Source: Campylobacterales bacterium
GTDB lineage: Bacteria; Campylobacterota; Campylobacteria; Campylobacterales; QNZT01
DNA length: 39,236 nt
Assembly (NCBI GenBank): GCA_027068765.1
Contig: JAMOMC010000074.1
Span: 1-39,236 of the forward strand
Direction: 5' to 3'
Numbering within the stretch: position 1 is the first letter of the stretch; each line of letters opens with the position of its first letter. Both the position numbers and the translations under genes were made by a program. The notes under the pieces were generated by a model. That model was not told where the DNA came from. It ran no database searches and saw nothing but the letters and a program-made list of their open reading frames with translations. Shown in pieces: positions 9,389 through 18,501 of the stretch.

Positions 9389-10171
9389 CTAAAATTTATA
9401 TCCTAATCTTATAATTGTTTTTGTATCAGTTTTCTTAAATCCAACAGGAGGTAGATTGTCATAGGTTGCTTCAGCTTCTAAACTTATATTTATATTTTCA
9501 CTAACAGCAAAATTAACTCCAGCAAGAAGTGTAGCTTCCATATCTTCACCCATATCTTTAAAGTTCTGCATAGCACCTAATTTTACATATAGATTGCTGT
9601 ATGTGTTTAGTTTGTTTGTATACTCTAGGTACTCATTTAGTGAGCCATATTTTTTATCTGCTTGTCCATTTGTGTACTGCTCTATATTGTATGCTGGTCC
9701 GATTTTGACTATCAGGCGATGTTTTTTATCATCAAAAAGAACTCTGCCAACTCCAACTGCTAGTGAAAATTTATTATCATAATTTTTAAACTCATTTCTA
9801 AGCCAGCCAAGAGCTACATATCCAAGCCAATTGTATTTTAACTCTTGTTCACCATTTAAAAGTGCTGTGTACTCTTGTGAAGTTTTTACACCATTGTTTT
9901 TAGTCATAAATCCTGTTAGTTGTAAGTTGTATTTAAATGGCTCAAATTTTGCTCTTTGGATTGAGTTGGAGAGTGAGTATTTTGCATTTAGGTTTAATGT
10001 TTTTGTATTTCCTGATACATTTGCAAAGCCTATATCGATACTTTGAATTGCTTTATCTGTTGCTTCAATTGGTGCAGTTTTACTTGTATATTTTCCCTCT
10101 ACATCTGTTGTTGTAACTTCTGCATGGATACAAGTTATAGCTACAATTGTAGATAAAATAATTTTTTTCAC
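9389..10171 (-). CDS. DUF481-type outer-membrane beta-barrel protein
   Basis: 260 residues. A signal peptide (about 1-17, ending HA) is followed by alternating-pattern beta strands up to a C-terminal strand ending in Phe (IRLGYKF). The closing segment NLPPVGFKKTDTKT is typical of DUF481, a family of small salt-induced or stress-related outer-membrane barrels. The function of the family is not established. The start is GTG with AAGGAT eight bases upstream. The gene is divergent from ywbE, and the 89-base gap holds a repeated motif that may be an operator. Confidence 0.75.
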   Translation of the reverse strand: MKKIILSTIVAITCIHAEVTTTDVEGKYTSKTAPIEATDKAIQSIDIGFANVSGNTKTLNLNAKYSLSNSIQRAKFEPFKYNLQLTGFMTKNNGVKTSQEYTALLNGEQELKYNWLGYVALGWLRNEFKNYDNKFSLAVGVGRVLFDDKKHRLIVKIGPAYNIEQYTNGQADKKYGSLNEYLEYTNKLNTYSNLYVKLGAMQNFKDMGEDMEATLLAGVNFAVSENINISLEAEATYDNLPPVGFKKTDTKTIIRLGYKF

Positions 10172-10196
10172 AATTTAATCCTTAAAATAGTTTCTG

Positions 10197-10234
10197 TATA
10201 CTTACTATAAAAATTAAATATACTTAATAGTATA
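10197..10234. repeat. Two TATACTTA-type repeats in a divergent promoter region
   Basis: TATACTTACTATA at 10197-10209 and TATACTTAATAGTATA at 10219-10234. The second is an inverted repeat (TATACT-N4-AGTATA). The two copies start 22 bp apart, about two helical turns. They lie between the DUF481 gene (minus) and ywbE (plus). The pattern suits a DNA-binding dimer, but the AT content makes chance resemblance possible. Confidence 0.35.
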
Positions 10235-10260
10235 TCATAAACAAAAGGTAATTTAAAATT

Positions 10261-10452
10261 ATGAGTGGTAAAATAAGAAAAGAGATAAAAAAAGGGTTAG
10301 AGGTAAATATAGTTTTAAAACAAGACCAAAGAAGTGGTAAGCTGACAAGGGGAGTTGTTAAGGATATTCTTACATCTTCCCCCTCACATCCTCATGGCAT
10401 TAAAGTAAAGTTAGAGAGTGGTGATGTTGGGCGAGTTAAAGAGATATTGTGA
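10261..10452 (+). CDS. YwbE-family protein (DUF2196)
   Basis: 63 residues, the usual size of the family. Key features are GLEVNIVLKQDQRSGKLTRG near residues 12-31 and the conserved HPHGIKVKLESG near 43-54. It is a small basic beta-rich protein, likely a nucleic-acid or RNA-associated fold; no biochemical role is established. AAAGGT lies upstream of the ATG. It overlaps the next gene by four bases. Confidence 0.85.
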   Translation: MSGKIRKEIKKGLEVNIVLKQDQRSGKLTRGVVKDILTSSPSHPHGIKVKLESGDVGRVKEIL

Positions 10453-10925
10453 CTCTTTATGTGGACGGAGATGCTTTTCCAAATCTTCTGAAACCGATTT
10501 TATGTCGTGCTATTGATAGATTAAAATTGCTAACATTTGTAATTTCAAATAAGCCCATAAGTATTGGAAAATCAAAAGATATTAACTATATCATAGTCAA
10601 ACTTGGAGCAGATGAGGCTGATATGAAAATTGTCCAGATGCTAGAAGAGGGAGATTTAGTTATAACAGCAGATATTCCTTTGGCTGATTGTGTTATAGAA
10701 AAAAAGGCCTTTGCGATTGATCATCGAGGAGAGCTTTATAGTAGAGAAAATATCAAGCAGTATTTAGCGATGAGAAATTTAATGGCTGAAATTAGAGATA
10801 GCGGTATCATAACAAAAGGACCAAAACCATTTGAGGCAAAAGATGCCCATCAATTTGCAAATCAATTAAATAATTTTTTAGCAAAACAGAGTAAAAATAG
10901 GAGGAAAAAAGATGAAAAGAGATGA
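10449..10925 (+). CDS. DUF188 (YaiI/YqxD, UPF0178) family protein, PIN-like fold
   Basis: 158 residues. The N-terminal LYVDGDAFP carries two Asp residues (6 and 8) placed like the metal-binding acids of PIN/NYN nucleases, and further acids occur in GADEADMKI and VITADIPLADC. The HRGELY and GGP-like KGPKPF segments fit the family. It is probably an RNA-acting nuclease or nuclease-like protein, with unknown substrate. The GTG start overlaps ywbE; the 3' end overlaps the NYN gene by 14 bases. Confidence 0.85.
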   Translation: MTLYVDGDAFPNLLKPILCRAIDRLKLLTFVISNKPISIGKSKDINYIIVKLGADEADMKIVQMLEEGDLVITADIPLADCVIEKKAFAIDHRGELYSRENIKQYLAMRNLMAEIRDSGIITKGPKPFEAKDAHQFANQLNNFLAKQSKNRRKKDEKR

Positions 10926-11619
10926 GATTTCAATAGCTCTTTTGATTGATTGTGACAACATTAGTCACAACTCAATTGAGGGAATTATAAATGAGCTTTC
11001 AAAGTATGGAGTTATAAATATAAAAAATGCTTATGGAAACTGGAAAAGTCCAAAGTTAAAAGGTTGGGAAGAGAAGCTCCATGAGTTTGCTATACAACCA
11101 ATTCAGCAGTTTGATTATACAAAAGGTAAAAATGCAACTGATATTGCTATGATAATTGATGCTATGGATATACTATATTCACAAAACATGGATGCTTTTG
11201 CTCTTGCTACAAGCGATAGTGACTTTACTCCAATTGTGATGAGAATACTTAGAAATGGACATAAAGTATTTGGATTTGGTGAAGAGAAAACTCCTGAACC
11301 TTTTATAAATGCCTGCTCTCAGTTTATAAAAACTGAAAGTTTATCAGAAGACAAAAAAGAGAAGAAGTTTGATAAAAAAGAGTTGAGAAAAGATACAAAA
11401 CTTGTAAATCTTCTTAGAAACGGAACTCTAAGAACTATGGATGAAGATGGTTGGTCAAATTTATCAAAGATAGGTATTTATATCACAAATAACTCCTCAT
11501 TTTCTCCTGTAAATTATGGTTATCAAAAATTGGGAGATATTGTAAGGGAGATTGATCTTTTTGATGTGGAGATGCGACTTGGAAATAAACAGATGTATAT
11601 AAAAGATAAGAGAGGGTAG
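10912..11619 (+). CDS. NYN-domain nuclease with C-terminal LOTUS/OST-HTH domain
   Basis: 235 residues. The NYN (LabA/DUF88) domain covers about 6-145: ALLIDCDNIS with D13 and D15, the central NATDIAMIIDAMD, and ATSDSDFTPIV with D102 and D104 form the expected acidic site. A charged linker follows (about 145-160), and then a winged-helix OST-HTH/LOTUS-type domain (about 160-232; WSNLSKIGIYI, PVNYGYQKLGDIVRE). LOTUS domains bind RNA, so this is probably an RNA nuclease with its own RNA-recognition module. A strong AGGAGG site lies inside the 3' end of the upstream gene. Confidence 0.88.
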   Translation: MKRDEISIALLIDCDNISHNSIEGIINELSKYGVINIKNAYGNWKSPKLKGWEEKLHEFAIQPIQQFDYTKGKNATDIAMIIDAMDILYSQNMDAFALATSDSDFTPIVMRILRNGHKVFGFGEEKTPEPFINACSQFIKTESLSEDKKEKKFDKKELRKDTKLVNLLRNGTLRTMDEDGWSNLSKIGIYITNNSSFSPVNYGYQKLGDIVREIDLFDVEMRLGNKQMYIKDKRG

Positions 11620-11647
11620 AAGGTTTATGCATCAAATAAACTTTACG

Positions 11648-11677
11648 AAAAAAGTGTTAGTATACAAATGCTTTTTT
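11648..11677. terminator. Bidirectional terminator between NYN gene and aroE
   Basis: An 11-bp stem with two G-U pairs (AAAAAAG arm at 11648 onward, CTTTTTT arm ending 11677) around a short loop. The A and T arms provide a T-run in each direction. It overlaps the aroE stop codon. Confidence 0.65.
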
Positions 11678-12451
11678 CATAAAATTTGTAATTTTAGCCA
11701 ATTCAAACTGATGTTCATAAAAAAAATCAAATGCCAAAACACCTTGATAAAGCAACATATCAGCACCATCTTTGTTAGGTAGGTTAAACTCATCTGCTAA
11801 CTTTAAAAATGGTGTTTTTTTATTGTAAATTACATCTATTGCAAAGTTTGATTTTTTGAAAATATTTTTAAGTATCTCCTTTGGTATGGGAAGATAGTCA
11901 TCTGTTAATCCAGCTGATGTTGTATTTACTACTAAATCAAAGCTATCTAATTTGAAATTTTCCCAAGTAAAAGTTTCAAATCCAAGCTCTTTAAAAAACT
12001 CCAAACGACCAGATGAGCGATTTACAATAGTAACATTAAAACCAAGTTGCCTAAAAAATATTGCAATAGCTTTTGAGGTTCCACCAGCACCCAAAAGCAA
12101 AATATTTTTCATATCTCCAAACTCAAGAGTTGCTCTTAAAAACCCCTCTGCATCTGTGTTGTAGCCTATCATTTTGCCATTTTCATTTATAAGGGTATTT
12201 ACAGCACCAATCTCATATGCTATGCCTCTAACTTCATCGCAGAGCTTATAAGCTGTCTCTTTGTGAGGTACTGTAACATTCGCACCATCAAACTCTTTTA
12301 AAAATATCTTTTTTAATTTGTAGCCATCTTCAAGTAGTGTTTTTGTATAAGTTGCTTTTTGTTTTAGACCATCAATTGCAAATGTATGCATTTTTGGAGA
12401 GATTGAGTGAGAGATGGGGTTTCCAAATATAGTAAATTTTTTATTTTTCAA
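11657..12451 (-). CDS. aroE: Shikimate dehydrogenase
   Basis: 264 residues. AroE reduces 3-dehydroshikimate to shikimate with NADPH in aromatic amino-acid synthesis. The shikimate-binding serines are in NPISHSISP (S14, S16), the catalytic Lys is K64 in NVTVPHKE, the partner Asp is D100 in YNTDAEG, and the nucleotide-binding loop is GAGGTSKA at 121-128. The start is TTG, 11 bases inside the 3' end of trpE; the first beta strand begins at once, so there is no room for a later start. It is the last gene of the cvpA-to-aroE array. Confidence 0.95.
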   Translation of the reverse strand: MKNKKFTIFGNPISHSISPKMHTFAIDGLKQKATYTKTLLEDGYKLKKIFLKEFDGANVTVPHKETAYKLCDEVRGIAYEIGAVNTLINENGKMIGYNTDAEGFLRATLEFGDMKNILLLGAGGTSKAIAIFFRQLGFNVTIVNRSSGRLEFFKELGFETFTWENFKLDSFDLVVNTTSAGLTDDYLPIPKEILKNIFKKSNFAIDVIYNKKTPFLKLADEFNLPNKDGADMLLYQGVLAFDFFYEHQFELAKITNFMKKAFVY

Positions 12452-13859
12452 GTTTTAACTCATTTAGTGTACTCATCATCGCACCTAGTTTATTTGTTAC
12501 TTCTAAGAACTCTAGCTCTTTTTGGCTATCAGCTACTATGCCAGCTCCAGCTTGAAAAATTATTTTTTCACTATTTTTCCAAGCAGTTCGAATTGCTATA
12601 GCACTATCCATATTCCCATCAAATCCAAAATATCCAATAGCCCCACTATAAAATCCTCTTTTTACACCCTCATAATCTGCTATTAGCTCCATAGCTCTTA
12701 TTTTGGGGGCTCCCGTCATTGTTCCTGCTGTAAAAGTTGCTCCAAATAAATCAAACATATCGTGTTTTTCATCAAGAGTTGCAGTAATATCACTTACCAT
12801 ATGCATAACATGTGAGTATCTTTCAACTCTCATCATTTCAGTTACTTTTACACTTCCACATTTAGAAACTCTACCAACATCATTTCGACCAAGATCAACT
12901 AACATAAGATGTTCAGCACACTCTTTTTCATCATGTAGCATCTCTTTTGCTAATTCTTCATCTCTTTTTGCTGTGTTTCCTCGTCTTCTTGTTCCTGCAA
13001 TTGGTCTTATTAATATCTGATTATCATTTAATCCTACCATCACTTCAGGAGAACTTCCAACAATTGCAAACTCTTTGAAATCTAACAAGAACATATAAGG
13101 AGAGGGATTTTTGCTTCTTAAAATTCTATAAAATGAGAGAGTATCTATATTTGCTTGTTGAGTAAAACGATTTGATATTAATATTTGAAAAATATCTCCA
13201 CTTCTTATCATCTCTTTTGAATCATCAATAATCTTAAAAAACTTCTCTTTTGTACATGTAAAATTTCCAAGTTTTTCATCAATAATAGATTTTTTAATTT
13301 CGATATATTGGCAAGGCTCATGTAGATATGAGATCAAGTTATCTAGCTCATTTTCAAAGTTTTTATGGTGTGCAATGAGTGTTAGTTTATTGGTTTTGTG
13401 TGAAAAAGCTATTACAAGTTTTGGGCGAATTAGATCTAAATCTGGTGTATTTAACTCATCTTTTAAATTATCCATATGTTTTTTTAAAGTTGGCTCAAAA
13501 ATTTTGACCGCATCATATCCGATATATCCAACAAAGCCGTCAATATATCCTATGCCTAACTCTTGTGAAAATTCAGCGTATTTTGCACTATCTATATTTT
13601 TGTAGTATGATTTTAAAAATTTAAATGGATTTTCTTCAAGGTTTTTGCTTACTCCATCTGATTTTGTAAATGTTGTAATGGAGTTTTTGTAAGAGATTCT
13701 CTCATTTGCACCTATAAAAATAAAAGTAAAATTTCCTTTTTCACTGTTTATTGCACTTTCAAACAAAAAAGAGAGTTCATCTTTGAATTTCTCTTTTAGT
13801 TTGTGGTAAATTGAGATAGGCGTTAATTGGTCAAAGAGTAATTGACGATAACTAAGCAC
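12441..13859 (-). CDS. trpE: Anthranilate synthase component I
   Basis: 472 residues. It makes anthranilate from chorismate with ammonia from a glutaminase partner, the first step of tryptophan synthesis. The chorismate-binding core is clear: PIAGTRRRGN, LMLVDLGRNDVGRVS, TFTAGTMTGAPKIRAME, GAIGYFGFDGNMDSAIAIRT and IFQAGAGIVADS. LFESA (about 32-36) and NPSPYMF fit the tryptophan feedback site, favouring TrpE over PabB. The GTG start follows one base after the SPOR gene stop. No glutaminase (trpG) or other trp gene is here, and the gene splits a pair (SPOR-aroE) that is adjacent in Campylobacter. Confidence 0.93.
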   Translation of the reverse strand: MLSYRQLLFDQLTPISIYHKLKEKFKDELSFLFESAINSEKGNFTFIFIGANERISYKNSITTFTKSDGVSKNLEENPFKFLKSYYKNIDSAKYAEFSQELGIGYIDGFVGYIGYDAVKIFEPTLKKHMDNLKDELNTPDLDLIRPKLVIAFSHKTNKLTLIAHHKNFENELDNLISYLHEPCQYIEIKKSIIDEKLGNFTCTKEKFFKIIDDSKEMIRSGDIFQILISNRFTQQANIDTLSFYRILRSKNPSPYMFLLDFKEFAIVGSSPEVMVGLNDNQILIRPIAGTRRRGNTAKRDEELAKEMLHDEKECAEHLMLVDLGRNDVGRVSKCGSVKVTEMMRVERYSHVMHMVSDITATLDEKHDMFDLFGATFTAGTMTGAPKIRAMELIADYEGVKRGFYSGAIGYFGFDGNMDSAIAIRTAWKNSEKIIFQAGAGIVADSQKELEFLEVTNKLGAMMSTLNELKLEK

Positions 13860-13860
13860 T

Positions 13861-14694
13861 CTATTTTATCCTATATATATATGCACTAGGATTTATTTTT
13901 GATTGGACTTGGTTTAAATCTGCTCTTGCTTTGGTTCTTGTGCTATATGGTCCAACTAAAACTTTTTTGATATTTTGTCCTTTTACGACTACTTTATGAA
14001 CAATATAGTCAAAACCAGCATTTTTAACTTTATTTAAAAATCTTTTATCAGGGAAAGATTTTGAAGTTGCTCCAACTTGTATAAAATACCCACTCATAGA
14101 TGAGATAGGAGATGGAGTAGGGCTAATCTCATCTTTTGTTGATATGATTTGCTCTTTTTCAATTACTTTTGGTTTAGTGAGAACAACTGGTTCAGGCTTG
14201 CTCTCTTTTATGATTTCAACTTTTTTTACAGGAATTTCAGCAATATCTTTAATCTTATCTACAATATTTATCTCTTTAGCCTCTTTTACTTCTTCAGTAT
14301 CTAAAGATATATCTTTTTGATTTTCTCTTGCATCTTGCTCTTTTAATCTTCTAACCATCTCTTCAAATTTTAAATCAGTCTCAGAACTCTCATCGATAAT
14401 GGGTTCCTCTTTAAATAGAGAATCTTTTGTATCATCGACAGCAGTTTTTGCATTATTTAAAAACTCTTCACTCTTGTTTTCTATACTTTCATCTATACTT
14501 GTCAAACTTTCACTTGGGGAGATATTTGAAGTATTAAACATCTTCATAGCAATTAATATAATTAAAAATAGTAGCACTAAAGATGCTACACCTAGTATTA
14601 GTTTTTTAATTTTATCATTGCTTGAACTATCTTTTTCTAATATAATATCACTCAAATCATTCTTTTTTTTCAATTTTTCCAACTTATCTTCCAC
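13861..14694 (-). CDS. Bitopic SPOR-domain protein
   Basis: 277 residues: a charged cytoplasmic N-terminus, one membrane helix (about 30-50), a long acidic and Lys-rich periplasmic linker (about 55-195), and a C-terminal SPOR domain (about 200-277; GYFIQVGATS, KVLVGPYSTRTKA). SPOR domains bind glycan strands stripped of stem peptides at division sites, so the protein probably localises to the septum. The GTG start has GGAGAG just upstream. Its position between DUF1882 and aroE matches Cj0404 in Campylobacter as I recall it. Confidence 0.88.
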   Translation of the reverse strand: MEDKLEKLKKKNDLSDIILEKDSSSNDKIKKLILGVASLVLLFLIILIAMKMFNTSNISPSESLTSIDESIENKSEEFLNNAKTAVDDTKDSLFKEEPIIDESSETDLKFEEMVRRLKEQDARENQKDISLDTEEVKEAKEINIVDKIKDIAEIPVKKVEIIKESKPEPVVLTKPKVIEKEQIISTKDEISPTPSPISSMSGYFIQVGATSKSFPDKRFLNKVKNAGFDYIVHKVVVKGQNIKKVLVGPYSTRTKARADLNQVQSKINPSAYIYRIK

Positions 14695-14709
14695 TATCTC
14701 TCCTTAGTT

Positions 14710-15252
14710 TTACATATGTCTAGCCCATGAAGCTCCACGCTCTTTTGCATAGACTTTCATAGGTAGATTTAGTATATTAAATTCTTTTGGTATATCTTGG
14801 TCTGGAAACATTTTCCATTCTCTTGGAAGTTTCATAGAGAGTTTAGCAGATAATCTCTTTGAGAGTTGATATGCTTCACCTAGTGTTGTGTGACCTTTAT
14901 GTACATATAGGTGCAGATGACCACTAGTTTTACTCTCATATGCAGTAAAGTTTAAAAAACCCTCTTCACGAAGCATAAGTTGAGCTCTATGCCAAAACTT
15001 CTCTGTATTTCTTCCATTGTAGTCAAAAACTATATTTTCAACTTTGTCTCTACTGTTTATGATAGAGTGAGCTACAGTTATCTTACCAGATGCATGGTCA
15101 CTCATAATAGATCTTGATAGATTCTCTTCAATTCTCTCATACTTATCAAAAAACATTTTGCCTTTATGACTTATTTTGTTAACAATCTTATCTCTTTTTA
15201 TCCAGTAATGGTCACTAACTATCTTTATCAAAGAAGTATCAACATTGTACAT
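14710..15252 (-). CDS. DUF1882 protein with primase-polymerase (AEP)-like motifs
   Basis: 180 residues; homologous by position and sequence type to HP0184 of Helicobacter pylori and Cj0403 of Campylobacter jejuni. Three segments match, in order and spacing, archaeo-eukaryotic primase (AEP) motifs: NIVFDYNG (D77; the second acid is N79), SKTSGHLHLYV (residues 107-117, like the SxH motif of LigD-type polymerase domains), and MFPDQDIPKEFNILNLP (148-164, like FPxQD...N.I.LP of AEPs). I recall, unchecked, that the H. pylori homologue's crystal structure was classified with the Prim-pol fold. Loss of one acid in motif I suggests altered or absent nucleotidyl transfer. It is encoded ten bases downstream of glyA. 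Confidence 0.8.
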   Translation of the reverse strand: MYNVDTSLIKIVSDHYWIKRDKIVNKISHKGKMFFDKYERIEENLSRSIMSDHASGKITVAHSIINSRDKVENIVFDYNGRNTEKFWHRAQLMLREEGFLNFTAYESKTSGHLHLYVHKGHTTLGEAYQLSKRLSAKLSMKLPREWKMFPDQDIPKEFNILNLPMKVYAKERGASWARHM

Positions 15253-15262
15253 AAATTAATCC

Positions 15263-16510
15263 TTAATATATGGCTCTATCATATATGATAAAATTGCTCG
15301 CAAGCTCTTTCATCTCATCTTTTATTTTAGCTAAAAGTTTATTATCATTTATATTATCTAAAACATCTGCAATTTTTTCAGCAATTATCTCAAATTCTTT
15401 ACTTTTCATACCTCGTGCAGTTAGAGCAGGAGAGCCTATTCGAATACCGCTTGTTACAAAAGGACTTCGTGTTTCTCCAGGGACTGTATTTTTATTTACA
15501 GTAATTCCAGCTTTTCCTAAAGCTTCATCTGCATCTTTTCCACTAAAGTCTTTATTTAAAAATGAGACAAGCACTAGATGGTTGTCAGTTCCACCACTTA
15601 CAACATCATAGCCTCTTTGCATTAAAACTTTTGCAAGAATTTTTGCATTCTCTTTGACATCTTTTGCATATGTTTTCCACTCAGGCTTAAGATTTTCACC
15701 AAAACCAACAGCTTTACCAGCTATAACATGAACCAATGGTCCACCTTGAATTCCTGGGAAAATTGCAGAGTTTATCTTTTTTGCAATATCTTCATCATTT
15801 GTCATAATCATACCACCTCTTGGACCTCTTAAAGTCTTATGAGTAGTAGTTGTTACAACATCACAATAAGGAAAAGGGCTAGGGTGTTCATCAGCTACTA
15901 CAAGTCCAGCGATATGAGCAATATCTGCAAACAAAATTGCACCAACTTCATCAGCAATCTCTCTAAATTTTTTAAAATCAATCTCTCTTGCATATGCACT
16001 AGCACCGCAAACAATCATTTTTGGCTTAACAATTTTAGCAATATCCAAAACTCTATCATAATTTATACGACCATCAAGCTCAACTCCATAAAAAAAGCTA
16101 GAGTAGGTTTTACCAGAACTACTAACTTTTGAACCATGTGTTAAGTGTCCACCGTGACTCAAATCCATACCTAAAAGTTTATCATAAGGTTTTAAAAGAG
16201 CTTGATATACACCTTGGTTTGCTTGGCTTCCAGAGTGAGGTTGGACATTTGCAAAAGAGCATTTAAAAAGCTCACATGCTCTATCTATCGCAAGTTGCTC
16301 AACTCTATCGGCATGCTCACACCCACCATAATATCTCTTGTATGGATAACCCTCAGCATATTTGTTAGTAAAAATACTTCCCATCGCTTCCATAACAGCG
16401 GGGCTTGTAAAGTTTTCACTTGCTATCATCTCTAAGTGATCACACTGTCTTTTTAGCTCATCTTGTAGTATCTCATAAACTTCTTTATCATCTTTTTCTA
16501 AAAAATTCAT
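15263..16510 (-). CDS. glyA: Serine hydroxymethyltransferase
   Basis: 415 residues, typical length. A PLP enzyme interconverting serine and glycine with tetrahydrofolate, the main source of one-carbon units. The PLP-binding Lys is K225 in [16 protein letters not shown]. Other landmarks are [34 protein letters not shown] and [16 protein letters not shown]. The ATG overlaps the lysS stop by four bases, as expected for the conserved lysS-glyA pair in this phylum. Confidence 0.97.
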   Translation of the reverse strand: MNFLEKDDKEVYEILQDELKRQCDHLEMIASENFTSPAVMEAMGSIFTNKYAEGYPYKRYYGGCEHADRVEQLAIDRACELFKCSFANVQPHSGSQANQGVYQALLKPYDKLLGMDLSHGGHLTHGSKVSSSGKTYSSFFYGVELDGRINYDRVLDIAKIVKPKMIVCGASAYAREIDFKKFREIADEVGAILFADIAHIAGLVVADEHPSPFPYCDVVTTTTHKTLRGPRGGMIMTNDEDIAKKINSAIFPGIQGGPLVHVIAGKAVGFGENLKPEWKTYAKDVKENAKILAKVLMQRGYDVVSGGTDNHLVLVSFLNKDFSGKDADEALGKAGITVNKNTVPGETRSPFVTSGIRIGSPALTARGMKSKEFEIIAEKIADVLDNINDNKLLAKIKDEMKELASNFIIYDRAIY

Positions 16511-18048
16511 TCCCCATCCTCATCTTTTATCTCTTTTTTTATTGGTTTCATCGCTGGAAATAGTATAACATCTCGAATTGAGTGCTGATTTGTTAAAAGC
16601 ATAACAAGTCTATCTATGCCAAGTCCTTGTCCTGCCGTTGGAGGCATACCGTATCCAAGAGCGTGAACAAACTCTTCATCCATATCATGTGCTTCATCAT
16701 CACCGCTATTTTTATCATCTATCTGTTTTGTAAATCTTTCATATTGATCAAGTGGGTCATTTAACTCATTAAATCCATTTGCAATCTCAGTACCTGCTGC
16801 AAAAAATTCAAATCTTTCAGCAATATCTGGATTTTCGTCACTTCTTCTTGCCAGTGGGCTTATCTCAATTGGATAGTGAGTGATAAATGTTGGATTAATA
16901 AGCTTTGGCTCTACAAAATTATCAAAAAGTTCACATTGTAGTTTTGCAATCGAGAGTTTAGGGTCAGCTGCTTCTCCCTTCTCTTTTAGATAAGAGAGCA
17001 TAGCATCTTTGTCATCTATAATCTCTTTTGGAACTCCTCCTATTTCACTAAGTGAATTTGCCCAAGATATCTTTTTAAATGGTGTACTAAAATTGATACT
17101 CATATCTCCATAAATTATAGTTTTTGGCAAATCAAGCTCTTTTAAAATCTCATCAAATAACTCTTCTGTGAGTTTCATTAAATCTTTATAATTGTGGTAT
17201 GCCCAGTAAAATTCAATCATTGTAAACTCAGGATTATGAGTGTGATCCATTCCCTCATTTCTAAAGTTTCTGTTTATTTCAAAAACTGCTTCAAACCCAC
17301 CAACTATCAATCTTTTTAGATAAAGTTCAGGTGCAATTCTCAAATATCTTTCAATATCTAAAGCATTGTGATGAGTTATAAAAGGTTTCGCATTTGCCCC
17401 ACCTGCGATTGGATGCATCATTGGAGTCTCAACTTCTAAAAAATCTCTGTTTTCAAAAAATCTTCTAATTATTCTCACAAGATTGCTTCTTGTTTTAAAT
17501 ACTTCTTTAACTTCAGGATTCATAATCATATCTAGATATCTCTGTCTATATCTTAACTCAATATCTTGCAATCCGTGAAATTTTTCAGGGAGAGGTTTTA
17601 TCGATTTTGCAGCAAGGGTTAGTGAAGTTACTGACAGAGATAACTCTCCTGTTTTTGTAACAAAAGGGAAACCAGCAACAGATATAATATCTCCGACTTC
17701 TATAAGTTTTTTAAAAACATCATTGTAAAAACCATCTGGTAAATTATCTCTTGCGACATAAATTTGCAATAATCCACTCTCATCTTCTATCTTCACAAAA
17801 GCAGCTTTTCCCATAACTCTTAAAAATTTAATTCTTCCATTTACACTTAAGCTTTTGCTCTCATCTCTTTTTTCTTCACTTTCCAACACATAAGCAAACT
17901 GCTCTTTGAACTCTTTAGTTGAAGAGCCTTTTTTGATGTTGTGAGGGTAGGGTGCGATATCTAAATTTTTTAAATTTTTTGATTTTTCTATTCTCTGTTG
18001 TTCATATTGATTATCAAATATCAATGTTTCTCCTAAGTTGTTTGACAT
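16507..18048 (-). CDS. lysS: Lysyl-tRNA synthetase (class II)
   Basis: About 513 residues. An N-terminal OB-fold anticodon-binding domain (about 55-160; [19 protein letters not shown]) precedes the class II catalytic core with motif 1 ([16 protein letters not shown]), motif 2 ([20 protein letters not shown]) and motif 3 ([11 protein letters not shown]). I use ATG 18048, which gives [13 protein letters not shown]; an in-frame TTG three codons upstream has no advantage. The start lies 16 bases inside the 3' end of fur, so the two genes are coupled. Confidence 0.96.
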   Translation of the reverse strand: MSNNLGETLIFDNQYEQQRIEKSKNLKNLDIAPYPHNIKKGSSTKEFKEQFAYVLESEEKRDESKSLSVNGRIKFLRVMGKAAFVKIEDESGLLQIYVARDNLPDGFYNDVFKKLIEVGDIISVAGFPFVTKTGELSLSVTSLTLAAKSIKPLPEKFHGLQDIELRYRQRYLDMIMNPEVKEVFKTRSNLVRIIRRFFENRDFLEVETPMMHPIAGGANAKPFITHHNALDIERYLRIAPELYLKRLIVGGFEAVFEINRNFRNEGMDHTHNPEFTMIEFYWAYHNYKDLMKLTEELFDEILKELDLPKTIIYGDMSINFSTPFKKISWANSLSEIGGVPKEIIDDKDAMLSYLKEKGEAADPKLSIAKLQCELFDNFVEPKLINPTFITHYPIEISPLARRSDENPDIAERFEFFAAGTEIANGFNELNDPLDQYERFTKQIDDKNSGDDEAHDMDEEFVHALGYGMPPTAGQGLGIDRLVMLLTNQHSIRDVILFPAMKPIKKEIKDEDGE

Positions 18049-18491
18049 TTTTTGCAAACTCCATAAAGTTGCATTAAGTGGTCTGTTAATTTAAAGTCGT
18101 GAAGTTTAGCAATTTTGTGTTGAAGCTTTTCTATTGTGGCATCTTCAAACTCTACAATTAAGCCACATTTTTCACAAATTAAATGGTCATGGTGGGGTTT
18201 ATTGCCTAACTCAAATTTTTTACCTTGTGCTCCAAAAGAGATTGAAGTTGCAATAGAGTTCTCCTCTAGTAGGTTTAATGTTCTATAAACTGTTGTTATT
18301 CCCGTGTTTAGTTTTGGATAGTTCTCTTTTACAAGTAGATAGAGATTTTCTGGTGTAAAGTGGTCGGGATTGTCAAAGAGAGTTTTTAAAATAGCCTCTC
18401 TTTGAGCTGTATATTTTAATGAGTTCTTTTTCAGAAGTATTTTAAATCTCTCTAAAAGCTCCTCATAACTTAAGTTTTCAATATTTTCCAT
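18033..18491 (-). CDS. fur: Ferric uptake regulator
   Basis: 152 residues. The N-terminal winged helix (about 10-85) has its recognition helix near [16 protein letters not shown], and the C-terminal dimerisation domain carries [13 protein letters not shown] (C106, C109) and GVCKKC (C146, C149), the structural zinc site. The segment [19 protein letters not shown] closely resembles epsilon-group Fur rather than PerR or Zur. It represses iron uptake genes when iron is replete. It lies between cvpA and lysS, as in Campylobacter. In a region so rich in heme proteins, iron control may matter, but I did not see a clear Fur box upstream of the cytochrome genes. Confidence 0.93.
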   Translation of the reverse strand: MENIENLSYEELLERFKILLKKNSLKYTAQREAILKTLFDNPDHFTPENLYLLVKENYPKLNTGITTVYRTLNLLEENSIATSISFGAQGKKFELGNKPHHDHLICEKCGLIVEFEDATIEKLQHKIAKLHDFKLTDHLMQLYGVCKKCQTT

Positions 18492-18501
18492 TAATAAAAC
18501 C

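Noticed and set aside
15839-16435. Plus-strand open frames inside glyA
   Set aside because: They mirror the coding strand of a clearly conserved enzyme, and their products resemble no known protein.
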